NCBI GenBank assembly: GCA_029266495.1
Contig: JAQSWS010000046.1
Coordinates: forward strand, 1-34,240
Direction: 5' to 3'
Length of the DNA: 34,240 bases
Source of the DNA: Rariglobus sp.
Lineage (GTDB): Bacteria; Verrucomicrobiota; Verrucomicrobiia; Opitutales; Opitutaceae
This document shows positions 32,758 through 34,240 of the stretch, in pieces (positions within the stretch are counted from its first letter, which is position 1; every line of letters starts with the position of its first letter). The notes under the pieces were generated by a model, which worked only from the letters and a program-made list of their open reading frames with translations, did not search any database and had not been told where the DNA came from. The translations under genes and the position numbers were made by a program.

Positions 32758-33192
32758 TTACTTCGCGGCGTTCGCCTGCTTTTTCGCGTCCATGATAAAC
32801 TTGTTGTAGGCGCCGGCGTCCTTGTAGGAGGTGATCGCGGCAACAGGGGTGCCGTCGGACTTCGCGACGATCACAAAGGGCAGCGTTTTCGCATCGGTCA
32901 GCAGGGAACGGTATTTGCCGTAAAACTCGCGTGCGACCGCCTTGTCATCGCAGTCGAGATCGACGAGCACGAACTCGGAGTCGAAGAGCTTCACCTTTCG
33001 CTCATTGATCAACTTTTTGAGGCTCTGGCAGTTTCCACAGGCCTCGCGTCCGTAGGTGATAAAGATGAGTTTGTTGTCCTTGGACGCAGTTTCGATCGCG
33101 GTGGGAAGACTGGTGAGCATCTTGCGTTCGCCGGCAAAGCCGGTGGCGCTGAAGGCAAGGAGCGTGAGGGCCGCGAGGAGGTATTTGATCAT
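32758..33192 (-). CDS. Exported thioredoxin-like protein
   Basis: 144 residues. The signal peptide ends near TGFAG (residues 17-21). The mature part is a thioredoxin fold: KLIFITYGREACGNCQSLKKLI with the CGNC active-site motif (C52, C55), the EFVLVDLDCDD strand, and TLPFVIVAKSDG with the conserved cis-Pro (LPF). CGNC differs from the CGPC of classical thioredoxin, resembling periplasmic single-domain redox proteins. It would reduce or oxidise disulphides in exported proteins, possibly the cysteine-rich neighbour. It is the first gene of a leftward operon, divergent from the gene at 33305. Confidence 0.85.
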   Translation of the reverse strand: MIKYLLAALTLLAFSATGFAGERKMLTSLPTAIETASKDNKLIFITYGREACGNCQSLKKLINERKVKLFDSEFVLVDLDCDDKAVAREFYGKYRSLLTDAKTLPFVIVAKSDGTPVAAITSYKDAGAYNKFIMDAKKQANAAK

Positions 33193-33304
33193 GATAATAA
33201 AGGAGTAGTGAAGTCGTGGAGGATGCCAGGCTCGCTGCTCGTGGCGACATTTTTGTCTATCGAACCGAGGCGAACCTTGGGCGGGGACACGAGTCTGTTG
33301 GACG

Positions 33305-33631
33305 ATGCATTACTCGCGTCGACAACCGCGCGTAGCGCCGACCGGGCGCATCACCGTCCGTCTTTCCACCGATCAGCGCGACCTGTTTATCAAGGCGTCT
33401 GAGGTGCCGAGGGATCTGGCGCATGCGCTTCATCGTGCGCCGGTGCGCGGAGGAAAACTTTCGATTCGCATCACGCGGGAATTCTTGGACGCGTTGATCG
33501 CTGCGGCGGCGAAGAGCCAGGCGCCTGACCGTCGGGCCGAACGCGACTTGGTGGCGCTCCTAGGCTACCTCGAAGGACTCGAGGAGCGATTCGAAACGAC
33601 GGATGACACGACGGAATCCGATGAGGGGTGA
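33305..33631 (+). CDS. Small hypothetical protein
   Basis: 108 residues, not assigned to a family. A basic N-terminus (MHYSRRQPRVAPTGRITVRLS) is followed by a predicted helical protein with ALHRAPVRGGKLSIRITREFLDALIAAAAK and an acidic tail (FETTDDTTESDEG). The charge asymmetry is notable. Its stop overlaps the start of the next gene by 11 bases (ATG at 33621), which suggests translational coupling. No export signal. It is divergent from the thioredoxin-like gene. Confidence 0.6.
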   Translation: MHYSRRQPRVAPTGRITVRLSTDQRDLFIKASEVPRDLAHALHRAPVRGGKLSIRITREFLDALIAAAAKSQAPDRRAERDLVALLGYLEGLEERFETTDDTTESDEG

Positions 33632-34240
33632 TATAAATGTTCCGATCGGTGACATAGGCACTCCAGGCGGAGTGCTCAAGGACCTGTCGTGGATCGACGC
33701 AATGAAGCGGGGCGATTTCGAGCGGGCGTGGCGGTTGGCGGACGAGACCCTGGCCGAACGCGCCGGCCGGCCCTGCTGGCACTGGCCGCGTCATCTGCAA
33801 TATATCTGGGACGGGAGTTCACTCGACGGAAAACGGGTGTTGGTGCGCTGTTATCATGGGCTGGGCGACACGGTGCAGTTCATCCGGTTTGCAGCGCTCT
33901 TGAAGGAACGCGCCGCGGAAGTAATCGTGTGGGCGCAACCGGCGTTGTTGCCATTATTGCAGACGGTGGCGGGGGTAGACCGGTTGCTGCCGCTCCATGA
34001 TGGTGTGCCAGCGGTCGATTATGACCACGATGTGGAGGTGATGGAGCTCGCCCATATTTGTCGTGTAAATCCGGATACGCTGCCCCGGAAGGTGCCTTAT
34101 TTGAAGCCACCCTCGAGGACGCCGGCCCTTTCGAGGAGGCGGCTCAATGTCGGGGTGATCTGGCGGGCGGGGGACTGGGATGAGCGTCGTTCCATTCCCA
34201 CCGAGGCGCTGGCACCGCTGGCGGCTGTTCCGGGAGTGAC
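33621..34240 (+). CDS. Glycosyltransferase GT9/TPR-type protein (partial, cut by window end)
   Basis: 206 complete codons are visible with no stop before the window edge. It starts MRGDINVPIG, overlapping the previous gene by 11 bases. The helical N-terminal part (DLSWIDAMKRGDFERAWRLADETLAERAG) looks like a TPR unit. Next comes RHLQYIWDGSSLDGKRVLVRCYHGLGDTVQFIRFAALLKERAAEVIVWAQPALLPLL, the pattern of TPR proteins with a glycosyltransferase-9 (heptosyltransferase-like) domain: GLGDTVQF is the donor-site loop. LNVGVIWRAGDWDERRSIP near the edge is the second Rossmann half. The acceptor is unknown. It would modify an envelope glycan, but the C-terminal half is missing. Confidence 0.82.
   Translation, partial: MRGDINVPIGDIGTPGGVLKDLSWIDAMKRGDFERAWRLADETLAERAGRPCWHWPRHLQYIWDGSSLDGKRVLVRCYHGLGDTVQFIRFAALLKERAAEVIVWAQPALLPLLQTVAGVDRLLPLHDGVPAVDYDHDVEVMELAHICRVNPDTLPRKVPYLKPPSRTPALSRRRLNVGVIWRAGDWDERRSIPTEALAPLAAVPGV

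Noticed and set aside
33208-33402. 64-residue plus-strand ORF upstream of the 108-residue gene
   Set aside because: It overlaps the 33305 gene in another frame, has no family resemblance and ends with no recognisable motif.

Overview
The window looks like a chromosomal segment of a GC-rich, Gram-negative member of the Verrucomicrobiota, most likely near Opitutaceae. This is inferred from gene content, with no rRNA present. Supporting genes are Planctomycete/Verrucomicrobia-type secreted cytochrome and domain-of-unknown-function proteins (PSD/PSCyt domains, an HXXSHH/DUF1552 protein, a DUF1501/DUF1800 pair), a PEP-CTERM beta-strand-repeat surface protein, and lpxK, which implies lipid A and an outer membrane. 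Most start codons lack a recognisable Shine-Dalgarno sequence. No tRNA, rRNA, CRISPR array, prophage or insertion sequence was recognised.

Layout. 1-1021: class II fructose-bisphosphate aldolase with a clear terminator. 1134-1207: a 27-bp-arm near-perfect inverted repeat. 1230-5795: a leftward pair (PSD/PSCyt cytochrome-like protein, then Tat-exported HXXSHH protein) divergent from a membrane-anchored cytochrome c-type protein. 5901-10979 (leftward): an anchored protein of unknown function, a type IA topoisomerase (TopB type) with three C-terminal repeats, and a class V aminotransferase. 11128-15552 (rightward): lpxK, an M29 aminopeptidase, an adenosine-deaminase-family protein and an RluA-family pseudouridine synthase. 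15625-20152 (leftward): a Ppx/GppA phosphatase, rsmI, a small lipoprotein plus a coiled-coil protein, and pgi. 20409-21765 (rightward): a secreted helical protein, a 33-residue lysine-rich protein and a SnoaL-like protein. 21895-26575 (leftward): DUF1501, DUF1800, alr, tsaB. 26702-30019 (rightward): tig, clpP and a disrupted clpX. 30022-33192 (leftward): a MarR regulator, a PEP-CTERM protein, a cysteine-rich secreted protein and a thioredoxin-like protein. 33305-34240 (rightward): a small unknown protein overlapping the start of a GT9/TPR-type glycosyltransferase-like gene cut by the window edge.

Much of the window is housekeeping: glycolysis (fba, pgi), envelope synthesis (lpxK, alr), rRNA and tRNA modification (rsmI, RluA family, tsaB) and proteostasis (tig-clpP-clpX). 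The accessory part is the exported proteins. Two separate operons each couple one large helical secreted protein with one Tat-exported protein (DUF1592-type with HXXSHH; DUF1800 with DUF1501).

The points most worth checking are the clpX reading-frame break, which looks like loss of about 49 bases; the two intergenic palindromes built from 10-bp-phased CACTGAT units; the PSD/HXXSHH/membrane-cytochrome cluster; and the unannotated lysine-rich small ORF.
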